Of a DNA stretch of 64,000 nucleotides, positions 11,446-23,159 are shown piece after piece. How positions within the stretch are numbered: position 1 is the stretch's first letter; every line of letters begins with the position of its first letter. The position numbers and the translations under genes are program-made. The stretch spans positions 306,001 to 370,000 of the forward strand of contig LSRY02000003.1 of the NCBI GenBank assembly GCA_001643675.2. The letters are read 5' to 3'. A model generated the notes under the pieces. It was not told where the DNA came from. It saw only the letters and a list, made by a program, of their open reading frames with translations, and made no database searches. The DNA comes from Monocercomonoides exilis (lineage: Eukaryota; Preaxostyla; Oxymonadida; Polymastigidae).

Positions 11446-14400
11446 GCAAGCGAAGAAACACAAAATTCCGCTGCACACATCCGAAGAGAATTCCGCTTGT
11501 CCACAAACACACAATGCGAAACTGAAAACATTCCAATCGTCTTTTTACAGTTGCGCAACTTCATCAATTACTGCATAATCATATTTCTCCTCTGCCTCAA
11601 CACCTGCTCCAAAATGCATAAATTCACCATCTGACTTCAAACATCCATTCCATATTCTCATTCATATTCGCTCCACATTTTCTTCTCACGACCCTCTTCC
11701 CGGATCGCATAAGTTTCCATATGATTTTACTCTTTCAGATGTAAAATTCGCCTTCTGCTGATGGGAAAAAAATGAAGGAATCGCAAACTATTCCTTCTCC
11801 TTCCTCTGCCTCTTCTTTCTTTTCCAGCGCTTCAAACTCCACCAGCATCAGTTTCATTTGCAGCAACTCTAACCACTCTTAATCCTTTGGCACAACCAAC
11901 GACATTGCCTCCACCAGCCGCTTCAACCAGATCTCGACACCTGCACCCTACGACTCCCACGAAAGCAAAAGTACCCGACCGTTCAGCTCCGGTTCAGCAG
12001 CCAAAGTTATGACTGACCTTCTTCACAACAACTCTGTTCTAGAATTCCGTCAGAAAGGCTCATCGATCAGTAGCATCGCACACATCTGGAAGCTGCAGGC
12101 ACAGCGCGAAGTAGTCTTTGCGATGGCGCACCTCAAAAACAGTCACAAATGATGGAATACTGCGCCCAAAAAACAGGAACTCTACCGGAAAAATCAAAAG
12201 CAACAGCTCTGGCAATGTCTGCGGATGAAACAATCAGAAGATACTGCATTTCATCTTGGGCGAATCCTCTTCAAGCTGCCTCTGATAAAGAAAATTTTGA
12301 CGCATCCCCAAAACATATGGGATCAAGCGGAGTCTTATTCGCCTTTTTTCGCATCGCTGCTTCTGTTTTGAAGTAATTCAGCAAAAATTCCGAAGATATG
12401 TCTAAATTATTTTGAAAAGTTCCTTTTGTTAAATTTTGAAATATAATAAGATTTTCATATTTTGATTAAATATCACTCATCACTCACGAAACTTCAACAA
12501 AATGGAAAAACAAACATTGTCAAGATATTGTTTCCATGACAGCGATATTTGGCGAGTGGGAACAGAAAATTGATCGAAATATGAAATATTTATTTTATTT
12601 GAGAATTAGATAAAAGGAACTTTTCAAAAAAATTTTGACATATGGATGCTTTTGATTTCATATTATCAGACTGTAGCCCTACAAACATTCCAAAAATCAT
12701 CTTTATCTTCTTCTCCAACACTCTTTCTAACAGCAATTGATTGATGAACAGGAAGAACGACAACTAATCTCCTGCAAATTCCTCCCTTTCTAGCTTCACA
12801 AACTGCCGCATTTCAACAAAGTCCTTCCGGAACAGCTCCACCCAGTATACCATCTCCCACCGCGCAGACTTGCTCTTCTTCAACTCTGAGTTCTTTCAAC
12901 CCAGACACATAAACATAAAGTTACTAAATACCTTCCTTTGATGTGCTTCCCATTTCAGCCAAAGATTCTTTCCACACAAATCTACTTCAATCTTATTACT
13001 TCATTTCCTCAAGATCTTCTTCAGAGATCACATCACCCACAGCTGCAGCTCCTTCTTCAGCGGTGTTAGCACCCGCTGCATCTGTATAGACGACTGCCGT
13101 GCGGGAGGCATCCGAAGAACATACGCCGTTTCGTGTGCCTCCTGTTTAAGCCACCCAGATACTTTTCTCGTCAGCAGTTCCATCGCAGTCGGTACCTCTA
13201 GCAAAGATTTACCAGTAGTTACAGACAACCATACTCCGTTTACGCCCGAAAAATTCACAGGCCACTCCAACTACTCAAAGCCTCTACGATCAGTTTTCTG
13301 CTTAAGAAGCAAATATAGCTGCTGCGCAACATTCGTCTTCACTTCTCCTTTCTTTTCCCATGTTGGAAATGCAGTTGAGATCCATTCCTCCCACTCTCTT
13401 TTCGGATATAGGTGCAGAAACAGATAATCCCACATAGCTTGCTCGTATTTCTTTATTCTGCCTTTTCACACTCCTCTGCCCAGCATTCCCTGACCCCACA
13501 AAAGTTCCCCCATTCCATCTTCTATTTCAGCTTCTTCGCCTTCTCAGCAAGCTGCTCAACTGTCTCTTTAAACATCGCACTCATTTTCTTCTCCTCTTTT
13601 TCTTATTCAAGAATCATTTAATTTTGTCAGAAAAAAGGGAAATCCCCACTTTCACATCAAACCCCTTCAAGTTCTGATCTCACCCAAACATCACAGCACC
13701 TCCATCCTCGATGTTCACTGCAGACATCCATAGGTTCTGTTTACAAAGTCCAAATGGAATAATCAACGTAAGCGAAGATGGAACTATCCTGCAACACAGA
13801 GGGACAAACAAAGAAAACGTGGCAAAATGATTCCCCTTCACAGCCGACGACATCTCATTTTTTCAATTTATATACCCGCACTGTATTTCTTTGTCCATCG
13901 CTTCTTCTCCTTCTCAATCCACTACATCAAATAGCTCCGCCTTCTCCTTCATCTCCCCCAGCTGCTCCTGCAGCTCCTTCGCCTCCTTCTCTTCTGAGTT
14001 GCACTTCTTACTCAGATCCAGAATCCTCAACTGCTGCATCAGGATGATCTTGTCTATCTCCTCCAGCAACTCTATAAGTCCGCCAATCCGCTTCACTTCA
14101 TTCACCCACTATTCTCCTTCTTCTTCATCTGCTCCTCATCCTTTTCCCACTTCTTCTTTTCCTTTCAATTCTCTTCATATTTCTTCCTTGTATTTTGCCA
14201 GCGTAATAGCTGCTGGTGACAGAATCGCATACTCAATCCTCAACACCGCCTTTTCCGTCCCCTTCTCTTCAGCTTCTTCCTCGCATAACATACTCCTATC
14301 CCTCGCCCAATCACCTCATCATCTATCTTTATTGTAAAGAGCATCGGCTGCAGTGATAAAAACTCCATCAACACAATCACAGACGGAAGCGGCGAATAGA

Positions 14401-14730
14401 CAAACAGATCAAAGATCGACAGGAACGCATTCATACAGCCAACACAAAATTCTGCTTTCCCTCTGGCTTCGTGCCAATTTTCACCGCAAGCGACGGAAGC
14501 GGCCGCACCAGCGGAACGGAAAGCATCGCCGAAAGCTCCATATGGTAAGCGCATACAACACCCCCATACAGCACCGCACGCCGAGCCACAACATATCCCC
14601 TCAGCGTCTTCAGCGCTCGCGGCGACAGCAGCAGCTGCAGCGACAGCGGAATGTACTGCCCATACACTCCAGCCTCCTCTGGCACAACAATCCGCAGCCG
14701 CCTCTCGGTGTCGTTAATCGATGCAGCCAT
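11446..14730 (-). pseudogene. Decayed coiled-coil gene of an unrecognised family (copy A), split by a small element
   Basis: Minus-strand coding-like, relatively GC-rich sequence. From its 5' end: 14730-14431 (a 99-codon open frame starting MAASINDTERRLRIVVPEEA), a shift into the 14554-14240 frame (SIFDLFVYSPLPSVIVLMEF), a coiled coil at 14105-13914, a Glu/Lys segment near 13590 and a Trp-rich segment near 13430 (QAMWDYLFLHLYPKREWEEW). There follow 13270-13028 with QSSIQMQRVLTPLKKE, and about 12840-12690 with FRKDFVEMRQFVKLEREEF. The more distal part (12370-11446) includes EAMSLVVPKD and LQMKLMLVEFEALEKKEE. The 12396-12643 MITE interrupts it. Many frameshifts and stops. Copy B at 25150-26260 shares blocks in the same order, so the protein was real, but no known domain is recognised. 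Confidence 0.5.
12396..12643. repeat. MITE-like inverted-repeat element, copy A1
   Basis: Begins atatgtctaaattattttga and ends with its near reverse complement (ttcaaaaaaattttgacatat). Inner sequence includes gaaaagttccttttg / caaaaggaacttttc-type arms and a centre (acaaacattgtcaagat) shared with copy A2 at 15528. No coding capacity. It sits inside decayed copy A of the coiled-coil gene. Confidence 0.65.
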
Positions 14731-15527
14731 TAATTATGAAGCCTCCACTACAGATGCATCCGAAGAATCAAATTCAGGCACATATTATGATAAATACTTA
14801 TCCCCTTCTTCTTTAATAGGGATATCGGTAAGGGAAAAATGAGAATGTTATGCTCTTGTAGCTCCAATTAAAGAAAACAATGAAAGTCAAAACAAACGAA
14901 GAAAATTGCAGTTTTTTGTGTGAAAACAGTTTTTAATACTCCTAGTATTCATTCTCATTCCATTTTTTTCTCTTTTTCAAAGAGATATAAAAACTTAAAA
15001 TACAGATTATTAATTGTGTTATTTTTCTTGTTTGAATGCATTTCAATCATAAAATTCTTTAAAGTTGAAATACAAATAAGTTTTTAACAAATTGTCTAAA
15101 TGCACTTTTTGCTATATTAAAAGCCTCAAAGTTGAAAAATAGAAAAAGTTTCTATTTCAAAATCAACGGATATGAAGCTAAAAAAAAATGTACATTTATT
15201 TGCTCTATGAGGTTATATTGATAAACGTTGTTGTTTTTCAAATGAAAAGTTTGAAAAAACTATTGGATTGAAAAAGACAAAAGGAAAAACTTAAAATTTA
15301 CGTGTTTCAGTTAAACAACAATGATAATAATAAAATACTTTTATTATAATGTTCGTCAGTATGTGTTAACAAAGATTATTGTAAATAATAAAACCTCGAA
15401 CTCTTCCATAAAGAAAAAAAGAGCTTATTAATTATTTATGAAAAAATTACGGTAAAAAAATATAACCATCTAATTTTTTGTGGGACAGATCAGACTAAAA
15501 AAAAGTGATTTTTCAAAAATTTTCATC
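14731..15527. other. AT-rich spacer
   Basis: No gene recognised. Near 15479-15500 there is gtgggacagatcaga, a degenerate match to the tgggatagatcaaa sequence at the inner ends of the long inverted repeats. Confidence 0.35.
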
Positions 15528-15763
15528 CATGTCTAAATTTTTTTTAAAGGTTCCATTTGTAAAATTTTCAATTAAAGAAAAAATTTCAAATTTCGATCAA
15601 ATTTATGTTCCAACGAACGAAACTTCACTCAAATGGAAATAAAAACATTGTCAAGATTTTGTTTTTATCACAGCAAAATTTGGTGAGTGGAAACAGAAAT
15701 TTGATCGAAACATGAAATTTTTATTTTATTTGAAAATTAAACAAAAGGAACTTTTCTAAAATA
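15528..15763. repeat. MITE-like inverted-repeat element, copy A2
   Basis: Second copy of the 12396-12643 element. It shares catgtctaaattttttt at the left, acattgtcaagattttgttt in the centre and caaaaggaacttttct at the right, with scattered substitutions. Non-coding. Confidence 0.6.
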
Positions 15764-15777
15764 ATCACACATAATAT

Positions 15778-16033
15778 GGGTGATTATTTTAGAAATCATA
15801 TTTTTTTCATTCATTATTTTCGGTTTTAAAATATTCCTTGAATATTAATAAATGAACACAAAAAAAGTGAAAAGGCACAATGAAAACTTCTTCTATTTAA
15901 TTTCGGCTAATACAGTTATTTTTGAAACAGTTATGAAAATTTTAACATTTGAATTCAAAATCTCTTCACAATGACAAACAACGTCTGAAAAATCTACACC
16001 AAGAAAAAAGTTATTAATTCAAAAATAATCACC
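15778..16033. repeat. MITE-like element with GGGTGATTATTTT termini (type B)
   Basis: Starts GGGTGATTATTTTAGAA and ends with the complement TTCAAAAATAATCACCC, 256 bp, non-coding. A second start of the same type with similar following bases (GGGTGATTATTTTTGAAATC) lies at 17140 in the same orientation. Related termini occur in copy A3 at 23980-24217. Confidence 0.55.
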
Positions 16034-16744
16034 CTTATTTAATTTCGTAAAAAATACGACTTCTGAATTAATTATTCAATTTCGTAAAATAATATTTCTT
16101 TTACGAAATTCATTTGCAACTGATATTTTTTATTTATCTCGAGAATAGATTTCAAAAAATTTCAAGTTATTTTTCAATCGATCAAATATTATTTCTCAAA
16201 GGAAACTGATTTTTTAATTGAAACAATTAATTTATCAATAATTTTTGAGGAATTTTTTCCGTTTCAAAAATCATCACCAAATTACAAATTAATTATTTAA
16301 CAATTTTTGCTGTTGAATATTTTTTTATTAATAGAGTATTTTCAATCATTTTTATTGTGGAACAAAAGATAAGTTTTTCATTTATTTTTTTGAAATTTTT
16401 CTGTTTCTTTGGCGATTATAAAAAAAGCATATATATTTAATATGAAAATGAAATCATTTTCTTTTCGAATTAACTCAAAATTAGAATGTTTTCAATTAAA
16501 TCGAATGATTTTTTTTTAAGTGTTTATGTATCATTTTTCAAATATTGATAAACAATGTGAACTGATGGGATTTTAATAAAGAGAATTTAAACCCCGTAAT
16601 ACAAGTTGTTCATTTCATAAATCGAAGAATTTTTCAAAATAAAAATTGAATAATTTTTTTCTTAATTGAAGTATAAGTTTTAAATTTTAATTTATAATTT
16701 TCGAATTTGAATTCAAAACTTTCGAATTAGAATTATTTTTGGTG
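16034..16744. repeat. Type C repeat (CACCAAAAATAAT family), left-truncated copy
   Basis: Contains the family's alternating aattcg/cgaatt stretches, the internal block tctcgagaatagatttcaaa and the right terminus gaattagaattatttttggtg. The left terminus caccaaaaataat is absent, apparently because the type B element abuts it. Homologous copies are at 29332-30160 and from 62468. Confidence 0.6.
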
Positions 16745-16747
16745 TAT

Positions 16748-17139
16748 ATTTGAATAAAATTATGCAAATTTCGCATAAAATACCGGTCAAAATTGATATC
16801 TAAATAACCGCAAGAGGAATAATTCTGATAATTTTCCTCAAAATATATATCATCAATACAAACTCACTTGAAAAACGAAACTTTCAAAATAGCTTCATTT
16901 GTACTCAGAAATAATTATTATTGAAATCTTGGATAAATTCAATTTTAAATTTCCCCGATATTTTAAAAATAATTATCTCTGAGCACAAATGAAGCTATTT
17001 AGAAAGTTCTGTATATCAAATGAGTTTGTATTGATGAGATGTATATTGAGGAAAATTGACAGAATTATTCCTTTTGCGGTTATTGTTAATTCGATCTTGT
17101 CCGGTATTTTATGCGATATTTGCATAATTTTGTTCAAAT
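16748..17139. repeat. 392-bp near-perfect palindromic element (type D)
   Basis: Two arms of about 170 bp each (16748-16917 and 16970-17139) separated by about 52 bp. The arms differ at scattered positions: for example aaattatgcaaatttcgcat on the left corresponds to the complement of atgcgatatttgcataattt on the right. It lies exactly between the type C right end (16744) and a type B start (17140). Frames on either strand here are by-products of the palindrome. Confidence 0.7.
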
Positions 17140-18566
17140 GGGTGATTATTTTTGAAATCATATTATTTTTCGGTCTCTTAAATGTCGCACCTAAAACCTT
17201 ACAAAAAATAACTTTATGTGACAATAATTAATCAAAAAATTACTATTGTTTTGAAAAACTGTATTTTCATTAAAAAAGTTTAACAATAATCAACTTGATA
17301 TTTTTTTGAAACCCATAAGTTTTGGAAACATTTGCGAAAACACTTTTTTATTTCAAACAAATTTATTATATCAGTTATAATATGTGACAAATGTTAACTT
17401 GTATGAACTTGTTTATTTATGATTATTTTAAGTGTTATTTATTTTACAAATATCAGGCTTTGAGAATAATTCATTTATTTCATGTTAAAAATGATTCATC
17501 ACTATTTTTTTCAATTAATTCATCTCTTATTAGATATTAAAGAGTTTGAAAAAGATATTTATTTCTTGTATTTTTTTGTAGGCAGAGTTCTGTCCATGAA
17601 TATCGATACAGATCACTTTAGAAATATTTGTTTTTTATCAATTCACAGAGGATGAAATATTTCGAAAAGAATCTATGCAGAAATCAGTTTCGGTTAGTTG
17701 AATTTCTCTGAAGAGTTTGAATTTCAGATAATGCACTTATCTATGCTTTCTTTTCATTTCTTCTTTTGAAAAATGTTCGATAATTTCAAACAAGATTTTC
17801 TTGACTTATAAAATATCTGTTGTCCTATTTCAATTATTTTGTATCAAATTCTGATTAACTCCGCAATTCAGTCAGTATCTTTGTATATCGTCTTGGAGCA
17901 TCATCACTCTTGTACGTTTGTTTGAAACTAACAAAAGAAAAAACGGATTTTCAGTTATGTGGATTACTGACTTTAAACATGTGATAGCCATTTATTATCT
18001 TTGCATTATTTTCGAGATTTTCTTCATTGAAGCTCATCACATGTGATAAACAAATTTGGATCTCAGACTGATCATACATTTTTCAAGCCACTGCATTCAT
18101 TGTAATCTCTTTTAACTTTTTCATTTTCTTAACATATAAATGCATTTGTCAATTATCTCCTGATAATATTTCTTTGAGTAACTTTTCATTTAAAGCATTT
18201 TTTTAACTTCAAAAAAGTTAACTCTTAAATATTGTAATATTCTTTATACTGAAAACAAAAAAACATTCAAAAAAACGCACATTTATAAATTAAAAATATG
18301 TGGAAATAGGAATGGAAGAATATAAGAAATACATTGACAAATTGTTTGAATCCAAAAAAATTCTAATTAAAGATATAATAAACGAAATTGTGTTTTTCCA
18401 AATTTACAAGATTATTAAAATACAAAAATTTTCATGACTTTATATCATTAAAAAAACAATAATAAAACAAAAAGATGTGTCAACACAATTCAAAAAAAAG
18501 ACTTGAATAAAATAGTGAGTAATATTGAATAATTTATTTATGTTCCATAAGAAAGCCCATTCTGGG
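17140..18566. other. AT-rich stretch without a recognisable gene
   Basis: Begins with a GGGTGATTATTTTTGAAATC terminus of type B whose partner end was not found. No supported coding region; a slightly coding-like patch at about 17580-17650 carries no motif. Confidence 0.3.
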
Positions 18567-18643
18567 AGGCTGATTCTGGACTCAAAGCCTTCAAGTGGCC
18601 GTATTGGACCGGTCACAATACAGCCACAGGATGGAATCAGCCT
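18567..18643. repeat. GC-richer nested hairpin downstream of the transposase gene
   Basis: Outer arms aggctgattctgga (18567-18580) and tggaatcagcct (18632-18643) enclose inner arms gtggccgtattg (18595-18606) and caatacagccac (18616-18627) around accggt. Additional complementary pairs (cctcaaat / atttgagg) follow to about 18680. It lies about 150 bp beyond the final stop of the transposase frame, so it may be a transposon-end structure. A structured RNA is not excluded. Confidence 0.55.
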
Positions 18644-18787
18644 GGCCTCAAATCTTTAACTATTCAAGAAAAAATTTGAGGTACCTTGAAAGTTTAGCCT
18701 TTCGGTTGACATTCAAGGCTTGAGCAGCAGGCTTTTCAAACGGAACATAAGTCAAAAGTTCAATATTAAAAACAAAACAATTTCAAC

Positions 18788-21700
18788 TCAAAAGGCAGCT
18801 TCAATATTATTTAAATCATCACTCTCAAAATAATAACTAAACATTTTTTCCCTATCTTTAAGAATCTTTAAAGTGTATTCGACCAGTGATAATGAGCGAC
18901 TTTCTCCAGTCGGCCTGTTGAATTTTTTCCTTGTTTTATCATCTCCACTTCTCTCTTCTTTAAAAGTAATTTTCTAAGTTCCTCTCAAATTCTTAGGTGT
19001 GACTATCGATCGATAAATTTCGTTTCCTCTTTTTTCGTAGAAGAGATATTTCTTCGATGACATAACATTTAATTTTCTCCACAGTATTTTGTTGGATGGA
19101 TTGTATCTAATTAATCATAAAAAAAACACACAAAACTGATTTTAAAGATTTAAACTGCTTCAATAACAATCACACTTTAAGAAATATCGAAAAGTTTCGT
19201 TCCTATTTTGGCTTAAGTTTTGATTATTCGCACTTGACAATAATGAATTTGTTTGGAAAAATTCAACTAAATCATCAATTTTGTAAATCACTGTTTGATC
19301 ATCTAAATAATTGTTCATTAACCTCGATAAATATCCAAATTCAGCGTCGCACTCACACTTTCCATGTTTTTCTCCAAAGAAAGAAAGAGTAGAACGTTTG
19401 TTTTTCATTTGAGGAGAAGATTCAGATAAAATAAAATGTAAAACGTTTGAATTTCTGAAATGTGTCCCTGTGTCACACATAAAGTGATAATTCGTTATTT
19501 CTTTGAGAATGGGGTTTATCAGGACACTCTGCAAACACTCAATCGTAAACCTGTAATCATGAGATAAATTATTTGAGAAATAATTGAAAATATGTTTTTC
19601 AATTTTCTTTTTTGATCCACGTTTGAAAACGATTATACAAAGATGTGATATTTCCTCCTTTTCATAGAAATCACGACTCACTGAATTCCGTCTTATTGGA
19701 GCTATCCAGTTTTCTTTGAAATCGAATAATATGAGCGCTTCTCCATTAGTCAGATTCTGCTTCATGAATCGAAAATGTGTTTGCTGATGATGAGCAATTA
19801 TCTTGTGGTTATGAATCAACTCCATCATTTCAACATCTCTTTTATCCAAAGATTTTCCAAGTGATTTCAAAGTTTCCTTTTTTTGACCAGTGATTCATAT
19901 TTTTCACACAGATCGCATAAATCAGTTCTTCTTTTTGCTCGTTTAAGATGTGCTGTTCGTTTAAAAAATGTACTAGCAGACATTTTTATGTTCAGTACTT
20001 TGAATTTTTTATATAATTTTATCTTAGGGATGTTGATGAGCCTTGTTTGAGGTCTAGTGTTGACTGTATCATTTCTATTACACGATGTGAAAAAAGAGAA
20101 TTGGTTAAATTGTTGTTCTTCAGAATAGACATGAGAAAATGAATGTGAATGACTTGAATGAAATGAAATGTTATTGTTGTAAAATCTTTCAGAAGATGAT
20201 GAATTTTCTGCCTCTTCTCCTTGATTATTTTCCGATATGTGAAGCTGAATTGGATGTTGACACTGAAGTGAGCTTCGAGGAATAAGTGATGATTGTGAAG
20301 GACCAGATAATGTTGAATCATTTGTGATATCAGATGGAAAGTGTTTTTGTTTGTTGTTTGCAGATGGGGAAGGAATACCAGTATTTGTATTGTGACAGAT
20401 ATTAATTTGCTCAAATGGGGATCCACTGTTTTGATGTGAGTTTGAAGTGTTAGAATAATGTGAAGTGTTTGTATCTTCGAAGTGAATATCTGAAGCATTA
20501 AAATGTTCAGTGGATTTTTCTTTTGCTGTTTTTGAAAAAAACAAATTTGGAGATTCTGGATTATTCACTGCATAATTTTCTCTAAGACAAATTTGCATGA
20601 AAATGGATAGGAGTGGTCTTGATCCATTTGAAATATGTTTGTTTATTTCTTCATTTATAGGTTTTGAAATTGATGAAATATTTCCATCATTGCACAAAAT
20701 CCATTTTTCTGAATGCCTTGAAAGAGAATCGAATAATGAATCATCAATTCTTCTCAAGCAAAAAAAATGACCATTATCATTGTCACCGTTGTAGAATAGT
20801 TGTCCAATCAGAGTGTAATTGTGAGCGTTTAAATAATGAATGTCACTCAAAACTTGTTTCCCTTGAATGCTTGAGAAACTGATATTCTGAGGCACGCGCG
20901 TGTTTGAATACTGAATGCCACTGGGGATTTCCAATGAAATAAATAAAAATTTTGGAAAGTTCTCAATGTTCAAAAAAGAATCATGACATGTGTTTTGACC
21001 ACAAAGTTCACAGTATGCTTTATTGTTATTTGAATTATCCGAATTCATAATGGATGCATCATTGAAAGCATCAACAATATTGTGACCTTGCAATCTTATT
21101 AATGATGAAATTTCTTTTGGACCTTCAGATCGAATGTTGCATTTTGAACAAATTTTTGGAAAGCTGAATGTTGATTTTATATTATTATTCAATTTTGGTG
21201 TTGTGCTGCATATATCTTGGCAAAAATCAAAAAACGAAATGTAAAATTCTTGTTGATCATCATGTCTCAAATTATGATTCTTCTCCCATTTTTTCGCAAA
21301 TAATTTGTTCCATGATTTTTTGAAATTTGAATTAGATAGATTCAACTTATTGAAGCTATTATTGACAAGAGAGTTTAACTGTGTATGAAATTTATCGATT
21401 TTCCCCTTCCGAATATTAAACACTCCTCCATATTTGAAGACAGATCGAAATACTTGAATCAGTGAAGCTAAACAGTATGCATTACCTAAGTTGGGAAGTG
21501 CAAGACTTATTAACAAAGATTTGTCTTCTAATGTATTTGAAAGTTCAACATGAGATGATATTTCTACATCCGAAGTATTCCTTATATCAGAGTTGTTTCC
21601 AGATAAAACTTGAACTGAATTATTGTCATTGCTCTCGTCATTAATCATTGAATTATTTGTCTGCCTCATTGTCAAGGATTCATTTGGATTATCAAATGAA

Positions 21701-22653
21701 AACCAATCGTCATCAAAATAAGCTTGAGACCGTGTTAAAACTGAATATGTTGAATTGTCATGAAAATCCTCTGTTGAACTTTCGATATCCATCTGATTGC
21801 TTTCAGAAGTTTGAATACTCGGATTAAAAACAGAACGAACGTAAATTTCACGCGGAGTGATATGATTTTGAGAAAAATAATTTTTAAGGGGATCGATATC
21901 AGGTTCCATGTTCGAATCCGAGTTTAAAATTGCTAAATCATCATCAATAATTTGTGAGGAATCTGAACAATTACGAATAAAAAAAAGAAAAAAATGAGAA
22001 AAATGTGAAAAGAAAACAATAAAAAAAAAATAAAACTTTTTTTGGAAAGAGATATTCGGCATATTGACTCGGAAGATTCTGTAGAATTGTCAATCAAAAA
22101 CTGTTCAAATTTTTGTTGATCTTGGGGACTCAGTTCAAAGAAATAGTTAATAGAAATTTCAAAAAACAGTTATTTAAAAACAAACTAGATTTCGAAAGTG
22201 GTGTAGATGGTTTATCCGGAATGGAAATATCAAAGGACTCTGTTGATCCGGTTTGTTTAGCATGCGTATAATTTCCTAGCGTGCACTCAAAACCAAGCTC
22301 GCGGAGTTGGAAAAAACTGTATTCGAAGCACACACACTTTAGTATTGCAACTTTCGTGTGCAAGTTTTTTTCTTTATTGTACAGACTGGCCAGACGAAGA
22401 GTGACAAATTTATTTGTATCTGAGAAGAAAAATATAAAATAAACAACAAAGAATTAATTATCAAAGAATTCATCTTTAACATACCATCAAAAATTCTTTG
22501 AATCTTTGATAAATTTTTTTTTCCAAAATTTGTGTGCAAAAACATATGATTCATCAACTCCACAACTTGGTTCGATGATTTTTTATTCAAAAAAGTCCAT
22601 ACATATGAGCATATTTCACTTTTTCGAGAATACGAAAGTTCCGAAAACATCAT
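18788..22653 (-). pseudogene. DDE-type transposase-like gene containing a USP-like domain (4 exons, lightly damaged)
   Basis: Reading from 22653: exon 1 22653-22485, exon 2 22419-22037, exon 3 21962-19176, exon 4 19106 downward. Introns of 65, 74 and 69 bp have GT-AG ends and compatible phases. The N-terminal 120 residues (EICSYVWTFLNKKSSNQVVE, AILKCVCFEYSFFQLRELGF) resemble no host domain I know. The middle is a ubiquitin-specific-protease-like domain. The C-terminal part has a CDLC cysteine pair, then FDFKENW, CDTGTHFRN and FFGEKHGKCECDAEFG. These match the pattern D-F-x-E-N / S-D-x-G-x-x-F-R / F-F-x-x-x-H-G-K-x-x-x-D-x-x-G seen in a widespread DDE-like transposase family. Lesions: frameshifts in a T6 run (22161-22166) and an A7 run (19878-19884), and an in-frame TAG at 18974-18976 after which the frame stays open to TGA at 18788. 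These could be decay or homopolymer sequencing errors. Confidence 0.65.
20580..21570 (-). other. USP-like (peptidase C19) deubiquitinase domain with altered Cys box
   Basis: Domain inside exon 3 of the transposase-like gene. In order: Cys box LPNLGNAYCLASLIQVF (about 21500-21450), LRHDDQQEF corresponding to the usual H-D-A-Q-E-F, two CxxC pairs (CSKC and CELC) as in the USP zinc ribbon, His box YTLIGQLFYNGDNDNGHFF, and WILCNDGNIS in place of the usual W-Y-x-F-D/N-D-x-x-V. In active enzymes the box reads G-N-T-C-Y; here Cys and Tyr are swapped (A-Y-C), so the nucleophile is displaced by one residue. The His and Asn/Asp members of the triad are retained. Either activity is lost or the neighbouring Cys is used. 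The domain would bind or cleave ubiquitin; its role in a transposon is unknown. Confidence 0.7.
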
Positions 22654-23159
22654 TGAGAATTTGGTTATTCGGAAAAAAATTCGTCAATTTTCAAGAAAGA
22701 AAAAATGAAAATTATGGTTCAACTTCCATTATTTTCATTTGAAGTAATCAATATGTGTGATAAATTATATTTTGATGAAATTTAACTGATTTAAATATGA
22801 TAGATTTTGTATTTATTGGATAACTATTTTATTGTTTTCATTTTCTTTGCAGAGCCATCTCAGTTAAGAAATTAGTTGCTGAAAACTGTTACAAGACAGT
22901 TCTTTTTAAAACTGCAGATAATTGAAGGAAAAGAAGATATTGCTGTTATCTTTTACGAAAGCGGCTGCAAAAAGCTGACATCTTCATTTGCATTAATTAT
23001 TACCTATTTTCTGTCAGTTTGAATCATCTTTTTGCCAACTCATAATTCATTTTGATTTTTGGTGAAACTTTTTCAAAATTTTATTTATTCCTTCCATCAG
23101 CATATTGAACATCATTTATTATTATTCTTTTGAAAAACTTAATAAAGACACTTCAAAAT
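22654..23159. other. AT-rich stretch upstream of the transposase-like gene
   Basis: Holds the presumed promoter side of the minus-strand transposase gene. No other coding sequence or inverted terminus was recognised. Confidence 0.3.

Noticed and set aside
16973-17224. Two 80-residue frames on opposite strands
   Set aside because: Products of the type D palindrome, which forces similar open frames on both strands.
18567-18643. tRNA or small structured RNA gene
   Set aside because: Stems are present, but there is no cloverleaf, anticodon arm or T-loop sequence. Kept as a hairpin repeat only.
18788-19106. Alternative genetic code with TAA/TAG read as glutamine (as in the oxymonad Streblomastix), suggested by the in-frame TAG at 18974 and by stops at 3351 and 61390 soon followed by TGA
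   Set aside because: The two longest frames (about 16 kb and 9 kb) use only CAA/CAG for Gln and contain no in-frame TAA or TAG, and the relics contain TGA stops as well. A nonsense mutation is simpler.
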